From positions 248,001-312,000 of the forward strand of contig NZ_FORH01000005.1 in assembly GCF_900113955.1 (NCBI RefSeq): 64,000 nucleotides of DNA, read 5' to 3'. A model generated the notes under the pieces. That model was not told where the DNA came from. It saw only the letters and a list, made by a program, of their open reading frames with translations, and ran no database searches. The first letter of the stretch is position 1; each line of letters opens with the position of its first letter. The DNA is from Celeribacter neptunius (GTDB lineage Bacteria > Pseudomonadota > Alphaproteobacteria > Rhodobacterales > Rhodobacteraceae). A program made the translations under genes and the position numbers. This document shows positions 1-8,650 of this stretch, piece after piece.

Positions 1-671
1 GCGTCCCGCAGCCGGACGGTTTCGGCCTCCGGATCGTCCGCCACCGGGTTGGTGATCACCACGCGCGGCTCGTGCAGGTAGACATGACCCTCGGCGACGC
101 CCTCCTGACCGGTGGCGCCGCGGAACATCACCGGGTGCTGATGCAGGGCCGGAATGCCGCCATCGTCGCCGACGAAAGCGCCCAGCTCGGTCATCTCGGC
201 CAGCACCATGGCGACCACTTCGAGCGCATAGACCTCGTCACCGGTAAAGGCGCGGGCCTCTTTCGATTGCACGACCAGGACGCCGAGGATCTCGCCCAGC
301 CGCTGGATCGGCAGGCCCAGAAAGCTGGAAAAGATCTCTTCGCCGGTTTCCGGCATGTAGCGAAAACCGCGCTCGGAGGGCGCATCGGCGGTATTGACCA
401 TGGAGCGGGTGCGCGCCACACGGCCAACGAGGCCTTCGCCGATCCGCATCCTAGTCTGGTGCACGGCTTCTGACTTGAGACCTTCGGTGGCGCAAAGCTC
501 GAGGGTTTCCTCGTCGCGGAACAGGTAGATCGAGCACACTTCGGTGTGCATGCTGTCGGCGATCAGATGGGTGATGCGATCCAGACGGGTCTGGCCGGCA
601 CTGTCCTCGGCCAGAGTGTCCCTGAGCCGGCCCAGAAGCTTCCGGCTTTCGCTCTCCAAATGCTGTGGCAT
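1..671 (-). CDS. ptsP: PtsP (EI-Ntr) phosphoenolpyruvate-protein phosphotransferase, N-terminal part
   Basis: The frame is open from an ATG at 671 to the window edge, about 223 codons, so the PEP-utilising catalytic part is outside. Residues about 15-165 form a GAF domain, with the segments ELCATEGL, RIGEGLVG and FLGLPIQR typical of PtsP. A linker to the phosphohistidine domain follows. EI-Ntr starts the nitrogen-related phosphotransferase relay (PEP to NPr to EIIA-Ntr) in the cytosol, and the GAF domain is its regulatory input. GGCGGGGAC precedes the start. The gene lies downstream of lysC on the same strand, an arrangement I know from Rhodobacteraceae. A GAF-only protein cannot be excluded from this fragment, but the spacing and sequence fit PtsP. 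Confidence 0.85.
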   Translation of the reverse strand, partial: MPQHLESESRKLLGRLRDTLAEDSAGQTRLDRITHLIADSMHTEVCSIYLFRDEETLELCATEGLKSEAVHQTRMRIGEGLVGRVARTRSMVNTADAPSERGFRYMPETGEEIFSSFLGLPIQRLGEILGVLVVQSKEARAFTGDEVYALEVVAMVLAEMTELGAFVGDDGGIPALHQHPVMFRGATGQEGVAEGHVYLHEPRVVITNPVADDPEAETVRLRD

Positions 672-869
672 GTCCCCGCCGGTCCTGATCACGCGCCTTG
701 CTGGCGTTGTTTGCGTCTTCTCTTATGCAACGCTTTAGAGCACCGATGTGGGGTTTGCCCAGAGAAAATCAACCATCGGCTGTGTCATGAGCCGATATTT
801 GCGTGGAAAAAGTGCAGAAAAATCCGTGGCTTGATTGTGCAGGTGCAGAAAGATACCCGCTGAGGCGGC

Positions 870-1235
870 TCAGGCAGGCTTGCGCCCGATCCGTCCCAAA
901 TGGGTCACGCCGAAGCCTTCCGAGGACTTCAGCCCATATCCCAGCACCCGGTCGAAACCGGCATGCGCAATCCACAACAGCCCGAGACAGAGCGCGACAG
1001 GCGCGGCGGTGAGCCAGCCGATCAGGGCGACCAAGGCTCCGAAGGCATAGAGATGCAGGAGGTTGTAGACGACGGCCCCGACACGCGGGCCGGCCCCATA
1101 GGCGGCAAAGGACAGGTCGGGTGTGAAGAACAGCAGCGCCGCTGCCCAGAGCGGCAATGGCAGACCGATCTGCCACAGCGCGATCGATGTCGCAAAAAAT
1201 ATAACGCCGCCTTCGAAACGCTGCCAGAGGATCAT
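870..1235 (-). CDS. DUF4260 family integral membrane protein
   Basis: This 121-residue hydrophobic protein has about four membrane-spanning stretches. Its conserved features are FFTPDLSFAAYG in the middle and HAGFDRVLGYGLK near the C terminus, followed by THLGRIGR, which together mark the DUF4260 family. No biochemical function is established for the family, and none is inferred here. The gene lies between lysC and ptsP on the same strand, but a strong terminator after lysC (1288-1321) suggests it has its own promoter. Confidence 0.8.
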   Translation of the reverse strand: MILWQRFEGGVIFFATSIALWQIGLPLPLWAAALLFFTPDLSFAAYGAGPRVGAVVYNLLHLYAFGALVALIGWLTAAPVALCLGLLWIAHAGFDRVLGYGLKSSEGFGVTHLGRIGRKPA

Positions 1236-1287
1236 GGTTCAAATTCCTTCCGTTAAATCATCTCTCGGATATGCGAAGAGGCCGGGC

Positions 1288-1321
1288 AAAAGAAAACCCC
1301 GATCCGCGAGGACCGGGGTTT
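1288..1321 (-). terminator. Rho-independent terminator of lysC
   Basis: Read on the minus strand, a 12-nt arm (AAACCCCGGTCC) and its partner (GGATCGGGGTTT) enclose a TCGC loop, with one G-U pair. A T-rich run (TTTTCTTTT) follows. The hairpin begins about 40 nt after the lysC stop codon, where a terminator is expected. Confidence 0.85.
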
Positions 1322-1359
1322 GCAGATTTGTCGGGGCCGGAGCCCGGCGGCTGTCTCGA

Positions 1360-2595
1360 TCAGGCTTTGTCGAGCTCGAATGCGTCATGCAGCGCCTGCA
1401 CGGCCAATTCGGTGTATTTGCGATCCACCAGCACGGAAATCTTGATTTCGGAGGTGGCGATGACCTTGATGTTGATGCCCTCGTCGGAGAGCACCTGGAA
1501 CATCTTGGCGGCGACACCCGATTGCGAGCGCATGCCGATGCCGACCAGCGAGATCTTCGCCACATCGGTGTCGGAGATCAGCTCTTCAAAGTTGAACTTG
1601 CCTGCGCTCTTGGCCTCTTCGAGCGCCGCCTTGGCGCGGTTCACCTGATCCACCGGACAGGAGAAGGTCATGTCGGTGCGACCCTCTTCCGAGATGTTCT
1701 GAATGATCATGTCGACATTGACACCGGCCTCGGCCAGAGGGCCAAAGATGCTGGCGGCGATGCCGGGACGGTCCGCGATCGAGACCAGGGTCATCTTGGC
1801 TTCTTCGCGGGAGGCGGCGATGCCCGAAACAGGTTTGTTTTCCACGATTTCCTCCTCGGCACAGATCAGGGTGCCGGCATTGGGGTCATATTCCTCGAAA
1901 GACGAAAGCACGCGCAGTTTCACGCCGAAACGCATGGCCAGTTCCACAGATCGGGTCTGCAGCACCTTGGCGCCCAGAGAGGCCAGTTCGAGCATTTCCT
2001 CGAAGGAGACTTTCTCCATCTTGCGGGCCTTGCTCTCGACGCGCGGGTCGGTGGTATAGACCCCGTCCACATCGGTGTAGATGTCGCAACGCTCGGCGCC
2101 AAAAGCGGCGGCAAAGGCGACGGCGGTGGTGTCGGAGCCACCGCGGCCCAGCGTGGTGATCCGGCCCTCATGGCTGATGCCCTGAAAACCCGCGACCACG
2201 GCCACTTTCATGCCTTCGCCGAATTTGGTCATGAGATTGTCGGTCGGGATCTCTTCGATCCGGGCGGCGCCATGGGCGGAATTGGTCTTCAAGGGCACTT
2301 GCCAGCCCTGCCAGCTGCGCGCCGGCACGTCCATTTCCTGCAATGTGAGCGCCATCAGCCCGGCCGTCACGTTCTCGCCCGACGAAACAACGGCGTCATA
2401 TTCGCGCGCGTCATACATCGGCGAGGTCTCGGAGACATAGCCCACGAGCTTGTTGGTCTCGCCGGACATGGCGGAGACGATGACGATCACATCATAGCCA
2501 TTGGCAACCTCGCGGCCGACGCGCTTGGCGGCGCGACGGATGCGGTCGAGCGTGGCGACGGATGTGCCGCCGAATTTCATCACGAGAATTGGCAT
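1360..2595 (-). CDS. lysC: Aspartate kinase
   Basis: Aspartokinase phosphorylates L-aspartate, the first step towards lysine, threonine, methionine and diaminopimelate. The 411-residue protein has the usual length of the alphaproteobacterial enzyme. The amino-acid kinase domain holds KFGGTS at residues 7-12, GRGGSDTT at 150-157 and TDVDGVYTTDPR near 175-185. Two ACT domains for feedback control occupy about residue 265 to the end. An in-frame ATG lies 20 codons upstream, but the start at 2595 has a GGGGGAACAGGG site and gives the canonical MPILVMKFGG opening. A terminator follows at 1288-1321. Confidence 0.97.
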   Translation of the reverse strand: MPILVMKFGGTSVATLDRIRRAAKRVGREVANGYDVIVIVSAMSGETNKLVGYVSETSPMYDAREYDAVVSSGENVTAGLMALTLQEMDVPARSWQGWQVPLKTNSAHGAARIEEIPTDNLMTKFGEGMKVAVVAGFQGISHEGRITTLGRGGSDTTAVAFAAAFGAERCDIYTDVDGVYTTDPRVESKARKMEKVSFEEMLELASLGAKVLQTRSVELAMRFGVKLRVLSSFEEYDPNAGTLICAEEEIVENKPVSGIAASREEAKMTLVSIADRPGIAASIFGPLAEAGVNVDMIIQNISEEGRTDMTFSCPVDQVNRAKAALEEAKSAGKFNFEELISDTDVAKISLVGIGMRSQSGVAAKMFQVLSDEGINIKVIATSEIKISVLVDRKYTELAVQALHDAFELDKA

Positions 2596-2704
2596 CTTTT
2601 GCCCTGTTCCCCCGTCAACAGATTGGTTCCGGCTTCCTAAGAGGCTTGGGCCCAAAGCGCAAGGGTGCGCGGGCTTTCCAAAGGGATTTGACGGTGTTTT
2701 TCGC

Positions 2705-3358
2705 TCAATAGGCGTGGGGTTTTCCGTCCCAGGTCTCGAAACAGCCGGTGGTGGCGGGCGACAGCCCCTCGAAACGGTCGCAGAGCCCGCCTGCCGCCTG
2801 TTCCGGCGTGATATCGGCGGCGCTCCCGCCCATGTCGGTCCTGACCCAGCCGGGGTGGTAGATGCCGACGGCGATGCCCTCGGGTTTCAGATCCGTGGCG
2901 AGGTTGCGCCCGAGATTGAGCGCGGCGGCTTTCGAGGCGCGGTAGATATAGCTGCCACCCGGGGCACGGGTATGCGAGGCCATTTGCGAGGAGATGATCG
3001 CAATCTTGGCATTTTGCGCGGCTCGGAGCGCCGGCAGAAAGGCCTGAATGGTCAGGAACACGCCGGTGACATTGACCGCGAGTTCCTCGGCCCACATGTC
3101 TGCCGGATAATCGCTCTCGAGCGACTGCCCCCTGTCGAGATAAAGTCCGGCATTGCAGATCAGCAGATCGATCGGCGTGTCGGACAGTTTCTCCGCCAGC
3201 TCCTTGATCGCCGCCGGATCTTTGACATCGAGCGCATGGAGGGTGTCGCTTCCGCTGGTCGAGGTGCCGATCACCTCATAGCCTCGGGTCGTCAAGGCAA
3301 CGGACATGGCGGCGCCAATGCCACGCGAGGCACCGGTGATCAGAGCTGTGGGCATCAT
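2705..3358 (-). CDS. Short-chain dehydrogenase/reductase (SDR) family oxidoreductase
   Basis: This is a classical SDR of 217 residues with a Rossmann fold. The NAD(P)-binding motif TGASRGIG is at residues 8-15, NAG at 69-71, a serine cluster at 123-124 and the catalytic pair Y139 and K143 in YRASK. The PGWVRTDMGG segment after the active site is typical of SDRs. The substrate cannot be told from sequence. Two adjacent ATG codons (3358 and 3355) both follow a GGGAG ribosome site, so the start is uncertain by one codon. A longer upstream reading frame lacks SDR similarity and was not used. Confidence 0.88.
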   Translation of the reverse strand: MMPTALITGASRGIGAAMSVALTTRGYEVIGTSTSGSDTLHALDVKDPAAIKELAEKLSDTPIDLLICNAGLYLDRGQSLESDYPADMWAEELAVNVTGVFLTIQAFLPALRAAQNAKIAIISSQMASHTRAPGGSYIYRASKAAALNLGRNLATDLKPEGIAVGIYHPGWVRTDMGGSAADITPEQAAGGLCDRFEGLSPATTGCFETWDGKPHAY

Positions 3359-3552
3359 GTGGTCTCCCGGAGAACATGTTTGTGCGCATGGTCGTGGGAA
3401 AGCGGTCTGCAGGTCAAGCGCGGCAGGGCGCCCGTCTGTGAAACCCCGATGTGCGCGAACGGATGGGGCTTTCGAACAACGCACCCCCGCCTTCAACGCC
3501 TGACATCAGCCACAGGCGCGAAGCCGTGGGACGTGTGTGGCGCTTATTTGGC

Positions 3553-4077
3553 TCAGTTCATCTTCCGCTTCGGTGTGAAGGGCAGGGGCAGGAGCGGTAC
3601 GCCCTCTTCCAGCAGGGCCTTGGCCTCGTCGATCTTGGCCTCGCCATAGATCGAACGTGCGGGGGTCTCGCCTTCGTGGATCCTGCGCGCTTCCTTGGCA
3701 AATTCGACGCCGACGTAATCCGAGTTGGCCTCGACCTCGGCGCGCAGCTTTGCCACCGCCTGTTCGACCTCTTTGGCGCTGGGGACCGGCGCGGTCATCG
3801 GGAGACCGTGCTCGGGTTTCGGAAGATCCGGCGGCTGGGGCGCCCCGTGATGTTCCGAGGCATGTTGATGCTGCTGTTCGACGGATGCCCCCGTGCCTTC
3901 GGCGCGGTTGCGGGCGGTGCTGACGCGGGGCGCCATCATTGCCTTTTGCACCTCGGACGAGCCGCAGACCGGACAGCTTACCTGGCCCGAGGCCTTGAGG
4001 CTCTCGAAGGCCTCGGCGGAGCGAAACCAGCTTTCGAATTGGTGCTCCTCGGAGCATTTGAGCATGTAGCGGATCAT
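3553..4077 (-). CDS. DUF1178 family protein, putative zinc ribbon
   Basis: The 174-residue protein opens with MIRYMLKCSEEHQFESWF and has a CPVCGS pair near residue 35. Together with the early cysteine these could bind a metal. A His/Gln-rich, low-complexity middle follows, then a conserved end with YVGVEFAKEARRIHEGE. That last block and the start identify the DUF1178 family, common in Alphaproteobacteria and without known function. Upstream in-frame start codons are ignored because the family begins at MIRY. The neighbouring Nudix gene is on the same strand 73 nt away. Confidence 0.85.
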   Translation of the reverse strand: MIRYMLKCSEEHQFESWFRSAEAFESLKASGQVSCPVCGSSEVQKAMMAPRVSTARNRAEGTGASVEQQHQHASEHHGAPQPPDLPKPEHGLPMTAPVPSAKEVEQAVAKLRAEVEANSDYVGVEFAKEARRIHEGETPARSIYGEAKIDEAKALLEEGVPLLPLPFTPKRKMN

Positions 4078-4150
4078 CGAGAGGGTGTTCCAAATGTGCA
4101 GAGGCACAGCATAGCCTCGCTCGGAATCCTTTGCAAATCACGGAATGGGG

Positions 4151-4630
4151 TCAGAGACGATAGGCCCGCGGGTCGAAATGGCGGATGATCTGGGCTAGTT
4201 CCGGTTCATCGACCATGTTCGAGGCCTTCTTGGCGGAGACCCATTTGCGTTTGCGCTCGGCGGCTTCGGGGTATTCGTCAAAGACCCAGCGGGCTTTCAG
4301 GGGAAACACCGCGACGACGCAGGGCATCGGCAGATCGCCGTCGCGCGGATATTTCAGATAGGAATAGAGCCCGATGCAGATCGGGGCGGGACGGCCTTTG
4401 ATGCCGGCCTCTTCCCAGGCCTCGGTGGCCGCAGCCTGAACCGGCGTCTGACCGTCCATCGGCCAGCCCTTGGGGATGATCCAGCGTTTGCGGCGGCGCG
4501 ATTTGATCAGGAGAACTTGCAGCTTGTCCTTGCGCCAGCGCCAGACCAGCGCGCCGAACTGCGTCCGGACACCGGTTTTGGTGCCGGGTCCGAGTTTGAC
4601 CGGGTGCTGTCTGGTTCTCAGCAATGACAC
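4151..4630 (-). CDS. Nudix hydrolase
   Basis: Nudix enzymes hydrolyse nucleoside diphosphates linked to other groups. The core box is readable at about residues 55-77 (GWPMDGQ, then TEAWEEAG), but it departs from the consensus: Q replaces the first Glu and T the Arg before the EE pair. The metal-binding EExG core is kept. KSRRRKRWIIPKGW before the box resembles the DIPP (diphosphoinositol phosphatase-like) branch. The GTG at 4630 is preferred because an AGGAGGGTCAGGA stretch stands before it. The ATG at 4690 has no visible ribosome site. The substrate is unknown. Confidence 0.85.
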   Translation of the reverse strand: MSLLRTRQHPVKLGPGTKTGVRTQFGALVWRWRKDKLQVLLIKSRRRKRWIIPKGWPMDGQTPVQAAATEAWEEAGIKGRPAPICIGLYSYLKYPRDGDLPMPCVVAVFPLKARWVFDEYPEAAERKRKWVSAKKASNMVDEPELAQIIRHFDPRAYRL

Positions 4631-4772
4631 GTGTCCTGACCCTCCTGCGTCCGACCGATTTCCGGCTCCTCCCAAACCCGATGATCGCATCAGACTGAAT
4701 GATCCGTATCAAAGCTATGTGACAGCTGGAAAGAAAATTCGACGTTCAGGGACTGATCCCGGTCGCGAAGGC

Positions 4773-6071
4773 TCAGGCCAGCGCCTGTAATTTCGGCAGA
4801 TCCGCCAGCGCCGCCCAGAAGGCTTCCTGACGCATCTGGTCTTCGCGCAGCGGCGCCAGCGCGGCATGGGCGCGTTGCGCCATTTCCGCAGCGGCTTTCG
4901 GATCGGCCATCAGCCCGGCGACCGCGGCGCTCAGCCCGTCGGCATCGGTGAGCAGCCGCGCGGCTTCGGCCTCGTCGAGGGCGCGATAGGCGGCATGGTG
5001 GTTGGAGACATGCGGCCCGTGCAGGATCGCGGTGTCGAATTGCACCGGCTCATAGGGGGTATGGCCTCCGCGTTCGACCAGCGAGCCACCGATGAAGGAG
5101 ATCCCGGCCAGACGATACCACAGTGCCATTTCGCCCAGCGTGTCGGCCAGATAGACCGGCGCGGAGCCGGGTGCCTCGCCCTTCGAACGCTGGGCAAAGG
5201 TGAGCCCGGCCTGTTTCAGTTCGGTGATCACGGAATCCGCCCGGGCCGGGTGACGTGGAGCGAGGATCAACCGGGCCGAGAGGTTCTGCCGCCGCAGCGC
5301 CTGAAAGGCATCGCAGATCAGCCGTTCTTCACCGGCATGGGTCGAGGCGGCAAGCCAGGTCGTCTCGCGCGCGAACTGCGGCACCAGCGCGTCAAACTCG
5401 GCCGAAGGTGTCTCATCGATCTCCACGGTGCTCTTAAGGTTCATCCGCGGCAACAGCACCTCTGCGGGCAGGCCGAGCTGCAACAGGCGCTGTTCCGAGG
5501 CCATGTCCTGTGCCGCGAGATGGCTGATGGCCGTGATCGTGCGCCGGGTCACGCCGCCGAAGAGGGGGCTCAGTTTTTCCCAGCGACCAGCGGTCTTTTC
5601 CGACATCCGTGCGCCGGCCACGACGACCGGGATGCCGCGCTTGGCCAGAAGCGTGAACCGGTTGGGCCAGATCTCGTTCTCGAGCGAGACCAGAACCGCC
5701 GGCCGCATCGTGTCGATGAAACGCGTCAGCACCGGGCGGAGATCCATCGGCGCCAGCCGCACGGTGAGCCGGGGCAGCTTCCATTTGCGCACCATGCGCC
5801 GGGCCGAGACGGTGTTGACGGTGACCAGCACTTCGATCCCGGGGGCACGGCGGAGCGCCTCTTCGATCATGCCGCGGGCGGCCGTCAACTCGCCATTCGA
5901 GGCCCCGTGCACCCAGAGCACCGGAGCAGCAGAGGGGGGGCGTTTGAGAAGGTCTGCGCCGAACCGTTGTGCAAGATCCGACAGGCGCTCGCGCCCGCGC
6001 AGGATCTGGCGCAGCAGGACAAGCGCGAAGAGCGGGCTCAGACAGGTCAGGAGAAAGCGATAGAGGAACAA
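4773..6071 (-). CDS. waaA: 3-deoxy-D-manno-octulosonic acid (Kdo) transferase
   Basis: WaaA (KdtA) transfers Kdo from CMP-Kdo to lipid IVA at the inner face of the cytoplasmic membrane, an essential step in lipopolysaccharide core synthesis. The protein has 432 residues. A hydrophobic N-terminal anchor spans residues 3-20, and WVHGASNGE at 53-61 holds the catalytic glutamate, which in the family sits in an HGxSxGE context. ENEIWPN and the later SFIGGSLVERGGHTPYEP block are also family hallmarks. It is transcribed away from the divergent peroxidase gene across a 190-nt promoter region. Confidence 0.95.
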   Translation of the reverse strand: MFLYRFLLTCLSPLFALVLLRQILRGRERLSDLAQRFGADLLKRPPSAAPVLWVHGASNGELTAARGMIEEALRRAPGIEVLVTVNTVSARRMVRKWKLPRLTVRLAPMDLRPVLTRFIDTMRPAVLVSLENEIWPNRFTLLAKRGIPVVVAGARMSEKTAGRWEKLSPLFGGVTRRTITAISHLAAQDMASEQRLLQLGLPAEVLLPRMNLKSTVEIDETPSAEFDALVPQFARETTWLAASTHAGEERLICDAFQALRRQNLSARLILAPRHPARADSVITELKQAGLTFAQRSKGEAPGSAPVYLADTLGEMALWYRLAGISFIGGSLVERGGHTPYEPVQFDTAILHGPHVSNHHAAYRALDEAEAARLLTDADGLSAAVAGLMADPKAAAEMAQRAHAALAPLREDQMRQEAFWAALADLPKLQALA

Positions 6072-6169
6072 GCGTGCGGCCCCGGTCGGACAAGTTTGTC
6101 TTTGGGCTTACGCGTTTGGCCGGGGGCTTGGCAAGACTCTGCTGATCAAGAAAAGGCTTAGAATTAGAA

Positions 6170-6183
6170 TTGATCTAAATCAT
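6170..6183. promoter_or_regulatory. FNR/FnrL-type binding site
   Basis: The sequence TTGATCTAAATCAT matches the FNR/Anr consensus (TTGAT, four bases, ATCAA) at all but the last base. It is centred about 85 nt before the peroxidase start at 6262, which leaves room for a class II promoter and a leader of about 45 nt. Control of cytochrome c peroxidase by FnrL under low oxygen is established in Rhodobacter. Control here is inferred. Confidence 0.7.
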
Positions 6184-6261
6184 AGCCTGTCCGCGGTGCT
6201 GTCCTAGGGTCGGGGGTGCGCGCGACATTTCAACAGCATCATCGATGCCAGGGAGAGACAG

Positions 6262-7323
6262 ATGAAATTTGCCCGCTTTCTATTTTTGACCAGCGCGACA
6301 GCCATGAGCCTCGGGGCCATGGGCGTGGGGGCTTCGGCCAGCGAGCTGCGCGAGACCGCGCTAGAGTATTTCAGACCGCTGCCTTCCACGGTTCCGGCCG
6401 TGGCCGACAATCCGATCACCGAGGAGAAGATCGACCTCGGCAAGGCGTTGTTCTTCGATCCGCGCCTGTCGGCCTCCGGCGTGTTCTCCTGCTATTCTTG
6501 CCACAACCTGACCACCGGCGGGGATGACAATATGGAAACCTCGGTCGGCCATGGCTGGCAGAAAGGTCCGCGGAACTCGCCGACCGTGTTCAATGCAGTG
6601 TTCAACGAGGCGCAGTTCTGGGACGGGCGTGCCGCGGATCTGAAAGCCCAGGCCAAAGGGCCGATTCAGGCCGGTGTCGAGATGGCCAATACGCCGGAGA
6701 ATGTCGTCGCGACGCTGAATTCCATGGGGCAATATGTCGACTGGTTCACCGCGGCCTTCCCGGAAGAGGGCGACCCGGTCAGCTTCGACAATATGGCCAA
6801 GGCGATCGAAGCCTTCGAAGCCACCTTGCTGACGCCGGCGCCGTTTGACGCCTGGCTCAATGGCGATGACAATGCGATGTCCTCCGACGAACTGGCCGGG
6901 CTTGCGCTGTTCATGGACAAGGGCTGCGTGGCCTGTCATTCCGGCGTCAATGTCGGGGGAGAGGGCTATTATCCCTTCGGCCTGATCGAAAAACCGGGCT
7001 CCGACATCCTGCCGGAAGGCGATATGGGCCGGTTTGCCGTGACCGCGACCGTGGATGACGAATATGTCTTCCGTGCCGGGCCGCTGCGCAATATCGCTCT
7101 CACCGCCCCCTATTTCCATTCCGGCAAGGTCTGGGATCTGAATGTGGCGGTGAAGATCATGGCCGAAAGCCAGCTCGGCGAGGCGCTCTCGGAGGAAGAT
7201 ACCGATCAGATCGTGGCCTTTCTGGGCGCGCTCACCGGCAGCATGCCCGAGATCACGACGCCGGTGCTGCCCGCCGAAACGGCCAGCACACCGCGCCCGC
7301 GCCAGGAGGTGATCCCGAACTGA
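6262..7323 (+). CDS. Di-haem cytochrome c peroxidase (CCP/MauG family)
   Basis: This periplasmic enzyme reduces hydrogen peroxide to water with electrons from small cytochromes. The 353-residue protein starts with a signal peptide (hydrophobic core residues 7-22, ASA cleavage near 27). It has two covalent haem sites, CYSCH at 77-81 and CVACH at 222-226. LGKALFFDPRLSASG and RNSPTVFNAVFN between the start and the haems are typical of bacterial di-haem peroxidases. The ATG follows GGGAGAGACAG. An FNR-type site lies upstream. A MauG-like maturase is the alternative, but no methylamine genes are nearby. Confidence 0.92.
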   Translation: MKFARFLFLTSATAMSLGAMGVGASASELRETALEYFRPLPSTVPAVADNPITEEKIDLGKALFFDPRLSASGVFSCYSCHNLTTGGDDNMETSVGHGWQKGPRNSPTVFNAVFNEAQFWDGRAADLKAQAKGPIQAGVEMANTPENVVATLNSMGQYVDWFTAAFPEEGDPVSFDNMAKAIEAFEATLLTPAPFDAWLNGDDNAMSSDELAGLALFMDKGCVACHSGVNVGGEGYYPFGLIEKPGSDILPEGDMGRFAVTATVDDEYVFRAGPLRNIALTAPYFHSGKVWDLNVAVKIMAESQLGEALSEEDTDQIVAFLGALTGSMPEITTPVLPAETASTPRPRQEVIPN

Positions 7324-7437
7324 TCGCCCCTTTGCTCGGATCGGGGCCAGAGGCCGCCGAACACAGGCTGCGGACCACTGGGCGCCGAATATAGGGCGAG
7401 ACAGGAAACAGGGCGAGACAGGAAAAGGATAAACAGG

Positions 7438-7503
7438 AAAAGCCCCGGCCAGGGGGCTGCGCGGATCGTCCCTTCCTGCGCAGCCTCGGGTCGGGGCTTT
7501 CAT
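7438..7503. terminator. Long bidirectional hairpin between convergent genes
   Basis: AAAAGCCCCGG on the left pairs with TCGGGGCTTT on the right. Inside, GGGGGCTGCGC pairs with GCGCAGCCTC, so the stem is long and imperfect with a loop of about 15 nt. A-rich and T-rich ends flank both sides, as in a terminator serving the convergent genes ending at 7323 and 7551. Just upstream (7392-7441) the unit GACAGGAAA or ACAGGAAAAG recurs three times; its role is unclear. Confidence 0.65.
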
Positions 7504-7550
7504 GTCTGAGACCTGTGTGAATTTACCCGTGTGAGCCTATCCGCGTGAGT

Positions 7551-7988
7551 TTACCCGTTGGAGGGCGCGCCTCGGCCGTCGCGGGCGCGGTCGAGATAGG
7601 AGCGCATCATGGTCATGCCGATCCGGTCGACCAATTGCGACATCTGATTTTCCCCCTGACGCTCAAGATCGGTACAGGCGTCCAGCAGGTTCTGGATCGT
7701 CTTGTGTTCCTGTGCCGAAAGCGCGGGCAGGGGCTGGTGCGTCTGCCGATTCTCTCCGGCCTGTGGCGTTCTGCGGATCTTGCGCCCTGCGGTCTTGCCG
7801 TTCCGGGCCTCCGTAAAGGGCGCGCTCGGGATGTTGCCGGGGACCGGTTGAACCGGCATGTCGCGGGTGAAGGCCAGCGAACAGACCTCCGCAGGGAGGG
7901 CAATCTCGACCCGCCGCTTCCGGCCGTGCCGCAGGGCGGAGAGCGCTTTGTCGCGGGGGCCCGTTTGATCCGATCCGTCGTGTGCCAT
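7551..7988 (-). CDS. Hypothetical protein, 145 residues
   Basis: I do not recognise this protein. It is basic, rich in Arg, Pro and Gln in its first 80 residues, and ends in a helical segment (about 85-135) with LDACTDLERQGENQMSQL and MMRSYLDRARDGRG. It has no signal peptide and no membrane span. An AAGGA site stands 6 nt before the ATG. The gene lies 62 nt downstream of another uncharacterised gene on the same strand, perhaps in one transcript. Reading frames overlapping it on both strands lack comparable start signals. Confidence 0.55.
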   Translation of the reverse strand: MAHDGSDQTGPRDKALSALRHGRKRRVEIALPAEVCSLAFTRDMPVQPVPGNIPSAPFTEARNGKTAGRKIRRTPQAGENRQTHQPLPALSAQEHKTIQNLLDACTDLERQGENQMSQLVDRIGMTMMRSYLDRARDGRGAPSNG

Positions 7989-8050
7989 GAGAAATCCTTG
8001 AGTGAGAAATCCTTGGGGGAGACATTCGTGGGTGAACCCGAGCCGCAGGC

Positions 8051-8650
8051 TCAGGCGTTGAGGAGTTTCAGGAAATGTGCCCGCAGTTGATGTTCCTGCG
8101 CAGCGAGAAAGGCGAAAGCGGTGGCATCGGGTGTGTAGCGCAGCAAGTCCAGCCCTCCTTCCGGCGTCGGGACAAAGGCAATCAGGGCCGTTCTGTCATC
8201 AGACGGCAGTTGACGATGGGTTTCAAGCGCAAGACGCACCATGTCGGTGTCCCCTTGTTCGCATTCCACCACGACAAGCTTGAACCGTTCGGTTTCCAGA
8301 TGGGCGCAGAGCTCCTCCGTGCAGGTTGCAATACGCGGATTCAACCCTTCTGCGGCGCGCCGTGCAAGGCTTTCTTCCGGCGAAACCCGGCTCAGCAACA
8401 AGATATCGTATTCCGATATGGGTTTGCGCATTTTCGAGGCCGTCGCGCCGGGCGCGGTCTCTGCCTCATGTTCCGCCGCATCGGCAAAACTGCCGTCGGA
8501 AGAGGTGTCCCGCGGAAGCGGGCGATGTGCGCTGGCATGCGGCGCATTGGAAGGCGTCGTGGCGGGGTGCATTATGTGGCGCGCGACATCAAAGCGCTTT
8601 GAATCTCGCGCGAGCGAGAAATCTGACGTGGGACGAGATGAGATGGACAT
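8051..8650 (-). CDS. Hypothetical protein with a receiver-like C-terminal domain
   Basis: The 199-residue protein has a disordered first half. From about residue 85 it has a pattern of alternating beta strands and helices: YDILLLSR, then FKLVVVECEQGD, then TALIAFVP. The order resembles a CheY-type receiver, but the phosphoacceptor position reads as Glu-rich (VVVECE) rather than a clear Asp, so any receiver fold would be degenerate. The start at 8650 has AAGGAGCAGACC before it. The gene is divergent from the TolB/TPR membrane protein gene and could share regulation with it; this is inference only. Confidence 0.55.
   Translation of the reverse strand: MSISSRPTSDFSLARDSKRFDVARHIMHPATTPSNAPHASAHRPLPRDTSSDGSFADAAEHEAETAPGATASKMRKPISEYDILLLSRVSPEESLARRAAEGLNPRIATCTEELCAHLETERFKLVVVECEQGDTDMVRLALETHRQLPSDDRTALIAFVPTPEGGLDLLRYTPDATAFAFLAAQEHQLRAHFLKLLNA

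Noticed and set aside
1123-2640. Long plus-strand frame of 505 codons over lysC
   Set aside because: It is the antisense shadow of lysC, a common effect of high-GC codon use, with no start signal or family match.
7545-8090. Plus-strand frame of 181 codons over the hypothetical genes at 7551-8650
   Set aside because: The minus-strand frames have ribosome sites and stops in order; this one crosses a gene boundary and lacks a start signal.
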